A DNA stretch of 64,000 nucleotides from Zingiber officinale (lineage: Eukaryota; Streptophyta; Magnoliopsida; Zingiberales; Zingiberaceae), in assembly GCF_018446385.1 (NCBI RefSeq), contig NC_056002.1, forward strand, positions 5,133,474 through 5,197,473. The letters are read 5' to 3'. The notes beneath the pieces are model-generated. The model made no database searches. It was not told the origin of the DNA and worked only from the letters and a program-made list of their open reading frames with translations. Made by a program: the position numbers and the translations under genes. Positions 24,688 through 34,695 of the stretch are shown here, one piece after another. The first letter of the stretch is position 1. Every line of letters starts with the position of its first letter.

Positions 24688-25293
24688 CTACCTCTTCCCT
24701 GACAAATTCATGCCACTCCACGGGAACTTCCTCTCCTCCTTCTCCTTCTTTACCCTTTCTCTGCCTCCACTGCGATGATGGTAACCGCCCACGCTACGGG
24801 TTCGAGCAACATCAGCACGCTTGCCATAGTATCCCTTCAATGAAGCATCCTTGTAATCCTTGCGGCGGCGCTCGCCTAGCCAGTGCTTGCTCTCGCCCCG
24901 GCCGTCTTCCCCCTCGACGACGGAGGATCGAGCGGCGGCGGCCTTGGCAGCGGCGGCGACGCGCTCCTTTTCTTCGAGGATGACCTTGACGGGGAAGAGA
25001 TCACTGGAGAGGGAGAGAGGGGAACGGAGGGTGACGTAGGCCTTCTTGTAGTCGGGCTTGGCGGCCAGGAAAGGGCCGCGCTTGATCTTCTTCCCCTCCA
25101 TGTTGAGCGTGCGTACCTGGGCGACGTCGAAGCCGTAGAGGGACTCGAGGACGCGGCGGATCTCGATCTTGGAGGCGGAGGGGATGGTCTTGAGGGCGAC
25201 CTCGCGAATGTAGTCGAAGGGCGGCGGCGGCAGGATAAGCTTAATGGGCAGGTTGGCGAAGTGGATCACCCGTCGCCCCAGGCGGCTCCCCAT
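24688..25293 (-). CDS. mitochondrial large-subunit ribosomal protein uL23m
   Basis: An intron-free frame of 201 residues starts at ATG 25291-25293 (MGSRLGRRVIHFANLPIKL). Residues 10-110 carry the plant mitochondrial L23 core: NLPIKL, EVALKTIPSASKIEIRRVLESLYGF, a VRTLNMEGKK loop and PDYKKAYVTL. The C-terminal half is charged and low in complexity (alanine/lysine/glutamate, then Gly/Arg) and ends in the conserved-looking KFPWS before a short tail. The protein would bind 23S-like rRNA near the mitoribosome exit tunnel. Family identity comes from recalled sequence pattern. The coding region is GC-rich, so its antisense strand shows a long false open frame. Its promoter lies between here and the copia LTR at 26,018. 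Confidence 0.88.
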   Translation of the reverse strand: MGSRLGRRVIHFANLPIKLILPPPPFDYIREVALKTIPSASKIEIRRVLESLYGFDVAQVRTLNMEGKKIKRGPFLAAKPDYKKAYVTLRSPLSLSSDLFPVKVILEEKERVAAAAKAAAARSSVVEGEDGRGESKHWLGERRRKDYKDASLKGYYGKRADVARTRSVGGYHHRSGGRERVKKEKEERKFPWSGMNLSGKR

Positions 25294-26017
25294 ATCTGCT
25301 TCCCCGTCGTCGATGGGACGATGGCTCCGATATGAACTTTTGTTGGCCTCCGACTCGAATAGCTCAGTGCTTATTCTCTAGGGTTTCTGCAGTTTTATGT
25401 AATTTACACGTAATAAATTTAATGTTAAATAAATAAATTTACTTTAATGTTAAAGTAAATTTTAGAATTAATTTTGAAAATGAAATAAGAATTAATAAAT
25501 TTAGAATTTATGAAATATATAACAAATTGAAATTAAAACTAAAATATATTTTTATTTGATCTTTTATAAATCAATGGTTCGATGTTGTCCATATAGAAAC
25601 TTTTTGCCCAAATCATGAAGATAAACAGACCACTTTTACGAAAGCTTTGACCAATTTTTTTTTTTTTTAAAAAAAGATAATTTTTTTGTCATAAAAATGA
25701 ACTTCATTGTGAATAGTTGGTTTGTTTATGCTATTGCTACGGAATAATTGGGAGCGATTAGCAAAAACGAGCTAATTTTTGTTGAGTATCATGTCTGGAC
25801 TTAATGTAACTGGACACGGACTGTGTCTTTTGGCTTCAACTTTTTAACGATGCATTACAGATTTCGGACTGAGCAAATTGAGGTTTGCATATGCTTGATT
25901 CTAGTTAATGTTTCTGGCACTTCATTGTAGGTGTAGCCTTTAGTTTATATTTTATTATAATCTCATCGCAAGTAATCAAATCATTTGGCTAATAATTTTT
26001 CTTTCAGGTGCAAACAA
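25294..26017. other. uL23m upstream region
   Basis: AT-rich sequence contains a T/A run at 25,648-25,675. It must include the uL23m promoter. The copia LTR begins about 725 bp upstream of the start codon. Confidence 0.5.
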
Positions 26018-26376
26018 GATTTCTGTGTTGCCTATTATATGCATGAAATAATTAAGAAATAAAATTGTAAACATTCATAGTGATTTTTCGAAAAGAAATT
26101 GAAGAAGATGTCAGTGAAGACGTTGTTACTGTCGTCGAGAAGATCTCCATTTGGAATCTCTCAGATTTTTTTCACGAACCAAATTCGGACCACAGGACTT
26201 TCTCTTTTGCTCACTGTCGCATTAATCACCGTCGCACTCACCCCTTTTCCACCGATAGCTCTTGGACGCCAGAATAAATAGGAAGCAACCATCGGTTACA
26301 AGCTGATGCTTTGATGACATTCATTGGAGGAAGATGAAGGTGAATGGACACCCCTTCATCTTCCTAATATTGCAAC
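26018..26376 (-). repeat. copia 3' LTR
   Basis: It aligns end to end with 33882-34213 with many substitutions, and the terminal CA has become CT near 26376. It contains an ORF-like stretch that is the LTR itself. Confidence 0.8.
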
Positions 26377-26419
26377 TGATGCAACGTCCTATATCTCCCA
26401 CTCATCCAAGTCAATCCAA

Positions 26420-26650
26420 AAAGGTTATTTGGTCACATAGACTACAAGGTGATCATGTTATAATGTCAAAGTCAAACATTAATTGGTCACAAAGACCGAT
26501 TAAGTCATATAGACTATTTGACGATCAAGTCATGAAAATAAGAACAAAATTAATTAGTCACAAAGACTAAATAAGTCGCATAGACTTTATGATGATCAAG
26601 TCACGAAGACCAGAGTATAAATTAATTAGTCACAAAGACCATATAAGAAC
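26420..26650. repeat. 70-bp tandem repeat inside the copia 3' internal region
   Basis: Three to four imperfect units begin with ATTRGTCACAAAGAC (near 26,482, 26,551 and 26,621). Each contains TAAGTCRYATAGACT and GATCAAGTCA. Confidence 0.7.
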
Positions 26651-27689
26651 ATTCATTCCATACTTTAGGGAAAATGGTTCGTGCGACATCAAGCACATTG
26701 AGCATTCAGTTGCTAAGAAGATTGTCACACCTTACTTAGCTGCTCCATAGAACGAATCAAAAACATCAAAACTTGCCTTTATCCCAAATTAAATTATTTA
26801 CATCAATATGAAAATCTCTAATCCCTCATATTGACTATTATGTCAAGAGCATGTTCACTATCTCCAATCAAACATATTATTCACAATTACATTTTATGTA
26901 CTGAACCAAAAATGTAACTGATACCAGTGAATAAATATCACAGATGTAAATCAATCTTAATCTTTCTTTTAAGTTAGAATCTATTCATTCTAATCAGTCG
27001 TTTTCCTAATTATGCTTCATAGACTGAATCACCCATAGCCAATAGGAAACATACTAAAGTAGCAGCCACCGATCAGAACTTCAAGTAGATAACTAAATAG
27101 TCACTTAGGGTAAGATTGAGATTAACTTATAATCTCAAAGGTCTCGCATAGTAGAGAAGCAGAAATTCATTCTCCTATTACCTTTCTTGTCGTCATAGCA
27201 CATGTGGTATGAATCACATATTACGATATTATTCTCTTTATTAAAAAGAACACATGTTTTCCAAAATTTAACATCGTACAGATTTCGATCTAGACATACC
27301 TAATGTCTAATCCTAAATTCAACATATGAATTCTAATCTGGCTTTAAGCAGATTCAGTAAATGGTGGTACATTTACTCCAATCATTACATAAATGATCTC
27401 GACACAATTATTAAGGCGACCTTAACTTATGGGTATGTCTCTATTCACAGCTACATAAGTTGTCTCATAAGCAACGGTCTTACCTCTATTTATACTTAAC
27501 AAATAAAGATGATTGCCCATGTGAATAGATCAATCTCAATCTGCTACACATGCTTATCAAGACTTTTATTCGAATGTAACAAAGACATATACACTGAATA
27601 GATCATGACAATTTTCATTTATCAAATGTCTTTACAATAAGTTACATTCTTCGAAGTTCCAAAGACTTCGCATGTCCATGAAATGACTC

Positions 27690-28260
27690 TTTAGTCAATG
27701 GCTTAGTAAAAAGATCAGCAAGCATATTTCGTGTAGGGATGTACTCAAGAATTATCTTTTTCTTGTCAACAATATCCCTTACAAATTATACTTAATTTCT
27801 ATATGCTTGTCTTTGCTGTGATATTTGGGATCCTTAGAAAAAAACTATTACAGCTTGACTGTCACAGTACACTATAACAGGACTCTCATATCCTCAGCAA
27901 TCTTCAGATGCTTCAAGAACCTTCTTAGCAAGACAGCCTCTTGCACAACCACTGCATAAGCCACATACTTAGCTTCCATTGTCGACAAGGCTACACAAGT
28001 CTGCTTCTTGTTGTTCTATGAGATGGTGCCACCATTCAGCAAGAAGGTGCAGCTAGATGTGGATTTTCTGTCATCAAGGTCCCCTGTCCAATCTGCATCT
28101 GTGTAGCCTCTTAGGCTCATATTTGATCCTTGGAAACAAAGGCAATAATATCCTCTTCACTGTTTTCCAGTGTCTTGATCCTGAATTTGATTGGAAACGA
28201 CTAACTAAGCCAACAGCATAGCTTATATCAGGACGAGTACATAACATAGTGTACATTAAA
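27690..28260 (-). pseudogene. copia RNase H domain remnant
   Basis: The minus strand encodes YTMLCTRPDISYAVG (end of the RT connection), then, in another frame, RGYTDADWTGDLDDRKSTS-type and STMEAKYVA-type blocks near 28,110 to 27,960. These are the usual copia RNase H signatures. Frameshifts and stops break it. Confidence 0.75.
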
Positions 28261-28299
28261 CTACCAATAACACTAGCATATGATTTTTTTTCTTTATTT

Positions 28300-28953
28300 T
28301 GGCTATTTCCTCAGGAGTCTTGGGATATATACTTTTGCTCGAGACAGTACCTCTTGCTATAGACGTTTATTCAACGTCGCAATATGACATATTGAAGTGT
28401 TGTAGCATCTTAGTGATATAAGTTTTTTGAGACAAATCCAAAAGCCTTTTTGATCGATCTCTAATTATCTTCACTCCTAAGATATACTCTGCTTCTCCCA
28501 TATCTATTATGTCCAATTATGACAAAAGCCAAGATTTAACTTCTATCACATACTTTATGTCACTTCCAGCTATTAGCATATCATCAACATATAATGATAA
28601 AATGACAAACTTTCCTTTTTCTTTTCTAAGGTAAACACAATGATCCTCATTGATCATTTTGAAACCATAAGACAAAATGACTTCATTAATTTTATGTTCC
28701 ATTTTCTTTACGCTTGCTTTAGCCCATATATAGACTTCTTAAGATTACATACTCTATTCTCTTGGCCTTCAGCAACATAATCTTCTAGTTGTACCATATA
28801 GATTTTTTCATCAAGATTACCATTAAGGAAATCCGTTTTTACATCCATCTGATGTAATTCCATGTCAAATTGTGCTACTATAGATAGAATGACACATATT
28901 GGTACAAACTTTACAACTGGAGAGAATGTTTCTTCAAAATTAATACCCTCCAT
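28300..28953 (-). pseudogene. copia reverse transcriptase remnant
   Basis: Two open pieces on the minus strand hold RT motifs: [30 protein letters not shown] and SIYGLKQA (28,953-28,708), then LSLYVDDMLIAG with the catalytic YVDD at about 28,600 (28,702-28,517). A stop separates them, and more lesions follow toward the RNase H. Confidence 0.85.
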
Positions 28954-29599
28954 TTGGGTATATCCTTTTGCAACTAATTGAGCTTTGTATAAATTAATCG
29001 ATCCATCTGCTTTTCTTTTTATTTTGAGAATCCACTTATTCTCAATAGCCCTTCAGTCCAAAGGAAGATCGACTAAATCTCAAATTTGATTCTTTCTCAT
29101 TAAGTCAATTTCTTTATCCATTGCAACTTTCCATTCCTTTCTAACTGAGCATCTAAAAGTTTCTTCAACTGTTCGAGGTTCCTCATCGTCAACTGAGAGA
29201 ATCATCAATGTCTCATTCTCAATATCAAACTTTCTCTAAGGAATAATTTGATGACTACTTCTTCGTAGGTTAGACTGTTAAGAAACTGACTCATTCAGTG
29301 ACAAATTACTCTCACTATGTTGACTAGATTCAGACATATCCTGATTTGTTGATAAAGGAACATAATTCTCCTCCTCTATCTCATATAGAGGAATTATCTT
29401 ATCAACTTCGCCTAGTGTTGGGAACTCAGTTTCAAGAAAAGTAGCATCTCTTGACTCTATTTCAGATATGGTTCCATCTTATCGCTCACTAATAAAAACA
29501 TAACCCTTAGAAGTCTCAGAATACTTTATAAAGACACATTTTTTACCTCTGGGTCATAATTTTCCATGTTCGTAAGTTTTATCATGAACGTAGGCAGCT

Positions 29600-30281
29600 G
29601 CCCCCCAAGGTCTCAGATTACTCAAATCCGACTTTCTGCCTGTCCAATATTAATGTGGGGTAAATGAAACTGACTTTGAAGGCACTTTGTATAGGCCGCA
29701 ACTAATAATACATCTCCTCAATAGGAGATTAGCAAATTAGCCTGCGTCATCATAGACCTAACCATTTCAAGAAAAGTCCTATTTCTTCTTTCAGCAATCC
29801 CATTTTACTGTGGAGTTCCAGGGATAGTTAGTTGTCTAATAATCTCTTTCTCATTACATATTGTCTTGAGCTGATCAGACAAATATTCACCTCCACAGTC
29901 AGTGCACAAGGTTTTAACCTTACATTCCAATTGATTCTCAGCTTCGTTCAAGTAACGAATGAAGCAATCCAATACTTCAGATTTGTGAGAAATCAAATAC
30001 ACTTGACCAAAATGTGTGAAGTCATCAATAAATGTAATAAAATAAGAACTCTCATTTCTAGCCTTCAGATTCATTAGACCACAAATATTCGAATGAATTA
30101 ATTGCAATGGTGATTCAATCCTAATAATCTTACCAAATGGTTTCCTAATCATCTTTCCAGCAAGACAATACTCACATATAGACAAGTTAATCTTAGCATG
30201 AGTGTCTAAAAGGTCCTCCTTAGCTAATCTATTCATTCGTTCTTGTCCTATATGTCCTAATCTAGCATGTTTGAAAAACAA
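29600..30281 (-). pseudogene. copia integrase remnant
   Basis: The open frame 30281-29805 has the HHCC zinc-binding region (HARLGHIGQERM...ICEYCLAGK) and the start of the DDE core: the first Asp is in FITFIDDFTHFG and the second in CTDCGGEYLSD. It ends near the expected GIRRQLTIPGTPQ-type block with a stop. Further core sequence continues in pieces to about 29,600. Confidence 0.85.
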
Positions 30282-30719
30282 CCATCATTATTATTTAGTT
30301 CTACATCAAGAATCATAAAATCATTTGTTACATAATCATGCCCAATTAACATAGAGTTAATTCGAAGTTCCACACAACGGCTATAAAAATTTACACAATA
30401 ACCTAAATTTAGAAGATAAATAACGAAAACCAGATTCCGTCGAATCTCAGGAGCATACAAGACATCATCTAGAAACAAGGTGTGTCCACCATGTAGGTTG
30501 AGCTTGCAAGTGTCAATTCCTTTGACTTCAATTCTTGCATTGTTTCCTACATATATCCATTTGTTGTCAGTTAGTACCCGACAGTACTCCATATATGTAG
30601 CTCAATCATGAGCTACATGGGTCGTTACTCCTGAATCTATAATTTACAAAAGATAAGAATCAGCTAACAACACTGTACTTGTAACATGATGCTCATGGAA
30701 AGAAGATAGAGATGAATCT

Positions 30720-31545
30720 ACCTTTTTAGGCTCAATACAATCCTGAGCAAAATGACCCTTCTTGCCACAATAAAAGCAAATCAACTTGCTTTTAGGTTTT
30801 TATCCATATTTCTTTCCTTTCTTCTTGATTTAGTTTTTAACAGCAACAACACTAGCCTCCTTTCTTTTCTTAAACCATCTTTTCTTATTCTTGAAACCAG
30901 AACCTTCAATTACAAAAGCTTGACTAGAAATCCTTGCGGATTCAATCCTCTCCGCCTCAAGTTCTACATGGCGTGAGACATCAGTGAAAGTCTTGATACT
31001 CTCACTGTGGGTCAGATTTTGTTTCATCGTTTCCCAAAAATCATGAAGGGAATGGATAACTGCATGAACCTGTTGTTCATCGACCAACACATGACCAACA
31101 GTCTTAAGCTCTCGAATTATGTTACCCATCTCCCTGAGATGTTGTGCCATTGTAACATTCGAGCATTTTTTTCAGCTATCAAACTTGATTATTAGCTGAC
31201 AAAGCTTACTCAGACATACTCCATTGTGCTTCTCTCTAAGGGCTACCCAGGCAACATGAGCCAATGGTAATAGCTCATATTCAAATACTAGGTCATCAAC
31301 CATTGAACTAATCAATATTCCCTTAGTAATGGAGTCCTTCCTTTCCCATGCCTTATAGGCATCAATGTCACGTCTGTGTTGTGCTGTAGAACCATCCATC
31401 GGTTCGTTTATGAATTGATTTACAACCTCTAGAACTTCTTGTTTCTCAAGAATGCATTGTATCTTAAGGTGTCAGATTTTGTAGTTATCCCCATATAATT
31501 TTTCTCCCTTATTGAGTTCGGCTATGATGTTTTTAGTTGCTATAA
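30720..31545 (-). pseudogene. copia gag remnant
   Basis: Capsid-like sequence runs on the minus strand from about 31,545 (IIAELNKGEKLYGDNYKI) through 31399-31172 and 31150-30830, with a CCHC-type zinc-knuckle trace near 30,740-30,780. The expected start codon is ATA, a TGA replaces the usual Trp at 31472-31474, and another frameshift lies near 31,160. It is related to the fragment at 51,381-51,640, which still has the ATG. Confidence 0.8.
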
Positions 31546-31933
31546 TTTACAATAAATAAACACATTATTTATTATTTTAATGTAATCCATATGCATGCAA
31601 TTAATTATTGACTCACTGCAAATTAGAATTGGTTTATAAAATTAAGTGATAACTATGTTTTCACTCATCATTTGTATGTTCCAATCTAATAAACATTGAT
31701 CAATTATATTATACACATCTCATCAAATGAAATAATCATTTTTCATATGAACTAATCATATGGATATATGAACTAATCATATTCACATGAACTAATCATG
31801 AGCAAGTTAGTTAACACATAACATAACTATTTTCATAATATAACTCTGTTCATATATAACAACAAAAATTATTACATGATTCAAAAATTAAATAGGCTAA
31901 TACTATTCGTACATAACGACAGTAAACAGAACA

Positions 31934-32614
31934 CTAGTAACATAGATAAGCTAGCACCACTCCCACTAGGATAAATACTAGTTCAGTGGACATTTGTATC
32001 CCGTTCATCCCGGACTCAATGATGGGTAGATCAGCCTCAGATGTATCCATTAGATCCATTTCTGGATCTTTTACACACTCTTTAGGATCCTCCTTTGATT
32101 TTTCGAGATCCATCTCTAGATTCTCCTCAGGATCCATCTCTGGATCCTTCTCAAAATCTTCAGAATCCATTTCTGGATCCTCATCAAATTCTTCGAGGTC
32201 TATTTCCGGATCGTCCTCAGATTCTGATCCTTCTCAAAATCTTCAAGATCCATTTCTAGATCCTTATCAAATTCTTCGAGGTCCATTTCCTGATCGTCCT
32301 CAGATTCTACAAGACTTGGATCTTCTTCAGATTCTTCAGGACCTCATTCCATTTGAAGTAACTGCCTGCATATCTCTGAATATGAGATATGCCCTTCAGA
32401 ATCATCTGAATGTTATCTGCCTAAGATGTTCTGACAAGGAATACGCCAAAGCATATCTTCTTTCTTTGTCCTGGACTGGATACCCTTCTCGCTCGAGCTT
32501 CCAGAACAACCAATCGAGCCAACCAATAAGTCAACCGACTCTGTGATCTGAGTCATATTCCAGTTTCTTGATCTCCTACCAAAGCTCATGTTGTCGTTCA
32601 TAGCGACCAATCAT
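31934..32614 (-). pseudogene. copia leader reading frame: acidic repeat protein with hydrophobic C-terminal tail
   Basis: This lies between PBS and gag, on the gag-pol strand. From ATG 32612-32614 the frame reads MIGRYERQHELW, then a stop (TAG 32576-32578), a helix-rich part (KKLEYDSDH, LFWKLEREGYPVQDKERR, YSLSEHLRQI), and a TGA at 32344-32346. Next comes a repeat of 10-13 residues rich in Asp/Glu (EMDLEEFDKD, EDFEKDPEMDPEE). It ends with LVFILVGVVLAYLCY and TAG at 31934-31936. The last 78 codons are fully open. A matching frame occurs at 52,031-52,728. I do not recognise the family. No nucleic-acid-binding motif is seen. The tail could be a membrane anchor; that is inference. Indels relative to the second copy show that both have decayed from one longer frame. 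Confidence 0.55.
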
Positions 32615-33289
32615 CGTGTATATTGTTCGTGGTATCTAGAATTGAAAATAATGATGTCAATACAAAACCGACAAATCAGTAACAAAACCGATCATATTCA
32701 ATTCCCACATATAAAACCAATTTACACAGAATACATAAGTAAATAAGAAAAAATATATATTTTCTTTATTTATTTTTTTAGGGAGTCTCATGTGGCTGAC
32801 ACATTGGATCTCATGACTAGCTCCCGTGTTCGGTCTATTTTCCAATCAGAACTAATCTAATTGGAAAAGGGATGTTCTATCTATGTTTATTCTGATCCAT
32901 TTAAGTCAATTTTAGACTTATTGATCAAACTTAGGTTTGTTCAATCAATCCAATGCCCATTGAATTAAGTCTGACCCATTAGAACAAATCTAATCTTTTT
33001 TGATCAAATATGACATAATAGAACTAATCTGGTCATATTCGATCATCCCAACTTATGTAATCAAAATCACCCCAATTAATTTAATAATAAACTGAACTGA
33101 TAAACCAACAAATAATTTGAATCAGATCTTGGTATCATTGAATAACTGGTCTGCTTAAATCAATTAATAATTTAAACCAGACCTGGATTTGATTGGATAA
33201 GTTGGTCTTATTAAATTTTTAATTAATTGAACCCTAAATTTAATCAAATCTGTATTTATTAATTAATAAATATATTTAACTAAATCTCA

Positions 33290-33612
33290 AACATGCAAAG
33301 CGCTATGTTCTTCACGATTCTTATTTCATTTTAATCGATTAAAATGCCTTGAATCAAATCGATTAATTTAGTCGATTAAAAATTCAATCAATTATAATCT
33401 CAAACAAAACAGTATTTGATAGATGAACAGTAACTAATACGGTTTATCCTCTTTTAATTGATTACTAAGATTGATTAAAATTCTATTTAATCGATTACAG
33501 TGCTTGAATCGATTACATCAATCAACTATACAGATTCACTATGCTTCGTCAATTTAATCGATTACACAAACTTTAAATCAATTAAGATCTATTTTAATCG
33601 ATTAGTTTAATT
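33290..33612. repeat. cluster of (A/T)ATCGATTA palindromic motifs in the copia leader
   Basis: AATCGATTA or GTCGATTA occurs at least seven times in about 270 bp (near 33,334, 33,357, 33,370, 33,490, 33,510, 33,558 and 33,596), with relatives such as AATTGATTA. It directly follows the PBS-proximal region on the minus strand. Confidence 0.6.
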
Positions 33613-33865
33613 GAGTAAACTTCTTCTTCTCTTCTTTATCGCGACCGTGACACTCTTCTCCTCTGCCGCGACGAACGTGGCTACCGTGATTGTCGATTGT
33701 CAGCCTCTCGATGTGGTCGCCGATACTCTCCGGCCACAAAAGTCGATAGCCAGCAAGTTCTCCCGGCTCGACAATGGTATCAAATCGTGACCCAGTCGCG
33801 ATCTTACCTAACGACGGCAACAGAGACATTTTGTAGACGAAGAGACAAGTTTCATGCATTAGACA

Positions 33866-33878
33866 TCGCTCTGATACC
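33866..33878 (-). other. copia primer-binding site
   Basis: The minus strand reads TGGTATCAGAGCG, complementary to the 3' end of initiator Met-tRNA and the usual PBS of plant copia elements. Confidence 0.85.
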
Positions 33879-33881
33879 ATT

Positions 33882-34213
33882 ATTGCCTATTATATGCATG
33901 AAATAAACAGGAAATAAAACTGTAAACACTCACAGTGATCTCCCGAAAAGAAATCGAAGAAGATGCTAGTGAAGACGCTGCTGCTATCGCCGAGAAGATC
34001 ACCATTTGGAACCTCCTTAGATTTTTTCACGAACCAAATCCCGACCACAGGACGTTCTCTTTTACTCACCGTCGCACTCACCCCTTTTCCACTGATTGCT
34101 CTTGGACGCCAGTATAAATAGGAAGCAAGCATCGGTTATAAGCTGATGCTTTGATGGCATTCATTAGAGGAAGATGAAGGTGAATGAGCACCCCTGCATC
34201 TTCCTAATGTTGC
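33882..34213 (-). repeat. copia 5' LTR
   Basis: This is the partner of 26018-26376. It ends GTTGCAACA at 34213. The other end abuts the PBS (plus-strand CGCTCTGATACCATTAT). Confidence 0.82.
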
Positions 34214-34409
34214 AACATTCTACAACCTTACATTCTGTACAACCAACAGATGATAAGAGAGTATCATATCAACATAAATGTCCACAGGGCAAGATATAAT
34301 AGGGTTCATGAAAGAGAGAACAACAATTGCCAAAAACTTTTATTTATCTTGTTCCTTTTCTCATATGTATGAAACAAGCATGTATACTACCTTAAGGATG
34401 GCAAGGTAG

Positions 34410-34589
34410 GCCCCCAGGGTGTAGCGCAAACAGTGGGCGCATGGTATCTCTGGCGTAATGGTCAGGGGTCGATTCTCAAGAACTGACAACCTGGGATTTA
34501 CCCCGCCATGTGCCTATGGCCTGTGTACCTGCATGAAGCTCCCTCCATATCCGTAGGGCCGGCACTAGGGGGCCGCTAAGGTAGCGGAT
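34410..34589 (+). mobile_element. tRNA-derived SINE beside the LNK 3' end
   Basis: A body of about 180 bp is bounded by a long direct repeat (34387-34409 and 34590-34613, CTACCTT(T)AAGGATGGCAAGGTAG, differing by one T). A TAGCGCAAACAGTGG A-box-like segment (about 34,421-34,436) and a GGGTCGATTCTC B-box-like segment (about 34,467-34,478) suggest a Pol III promoter on the plus strand. It lies about 110 bp beyond the LNK stop, so probably inside the LNK 3' UTR in antisense. Confidence 0.75.
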
Positions 34590-34695
34590 CTACCTTTAAG
34601 GATGGCAAGGTAGAAATTTATGTAACTTACAATAACTGGAGAATCAAGTTTAAAAGTAACAACTTTAAAAGCAACTTGCAATAACTGCAACAGCT

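Larger units (their letters stand above)
26018..34213 (-). mobile_element. decayed Ty1/copia LTR retrotransposon, 8.2 kb
   Basis: LTRs of roughly 330-360 bp lie at 26018-26376 and 33882-34213 (plus-strand start TGTTGCCTATTATATGCATG, end GTTGCAACA). On the minus strand the 5' LTR is the higher-coordinate one; a PBS TGGTATCAGAGCG follows at 33866-33878. The order gag, integrase, reverse transcriptase, RNase H is that of Ty1/copia. All coding domains carry stops and frameshifts. The outer flanks read TTCTG and TTCTA, a near match to a 5-bp target duplication. An unusually long leader of about 2.3 kb separates PBS from gag and contains an extra reading frame. LTR divergence is clearly visible, so it is not a recent insertion. 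Confidence 0.88.

Noticed and set aside
24883-25335. 150-aa plus-strand open frame
   Set aside because: It is exactly antisense to the GC-rich uL23m gene and has no recognisable domain.
31986-32546. 186-aa Ser/Gly-rich plus-strand frame
   Set aside because: It is antisense to the acidic repeat of the copia leader. The minus frame has the gag-pol orientation, a tail kept in both copies and a shared stop, so it is the better candidate.
31934-32614. badnavirus-type small ORF protein
   Set aside because: The helical start briefly suggested a pararetrovirus ORF, but no sequence motif supports it and the frame sits in a copia leader with Ty1/copia domain order downstream.
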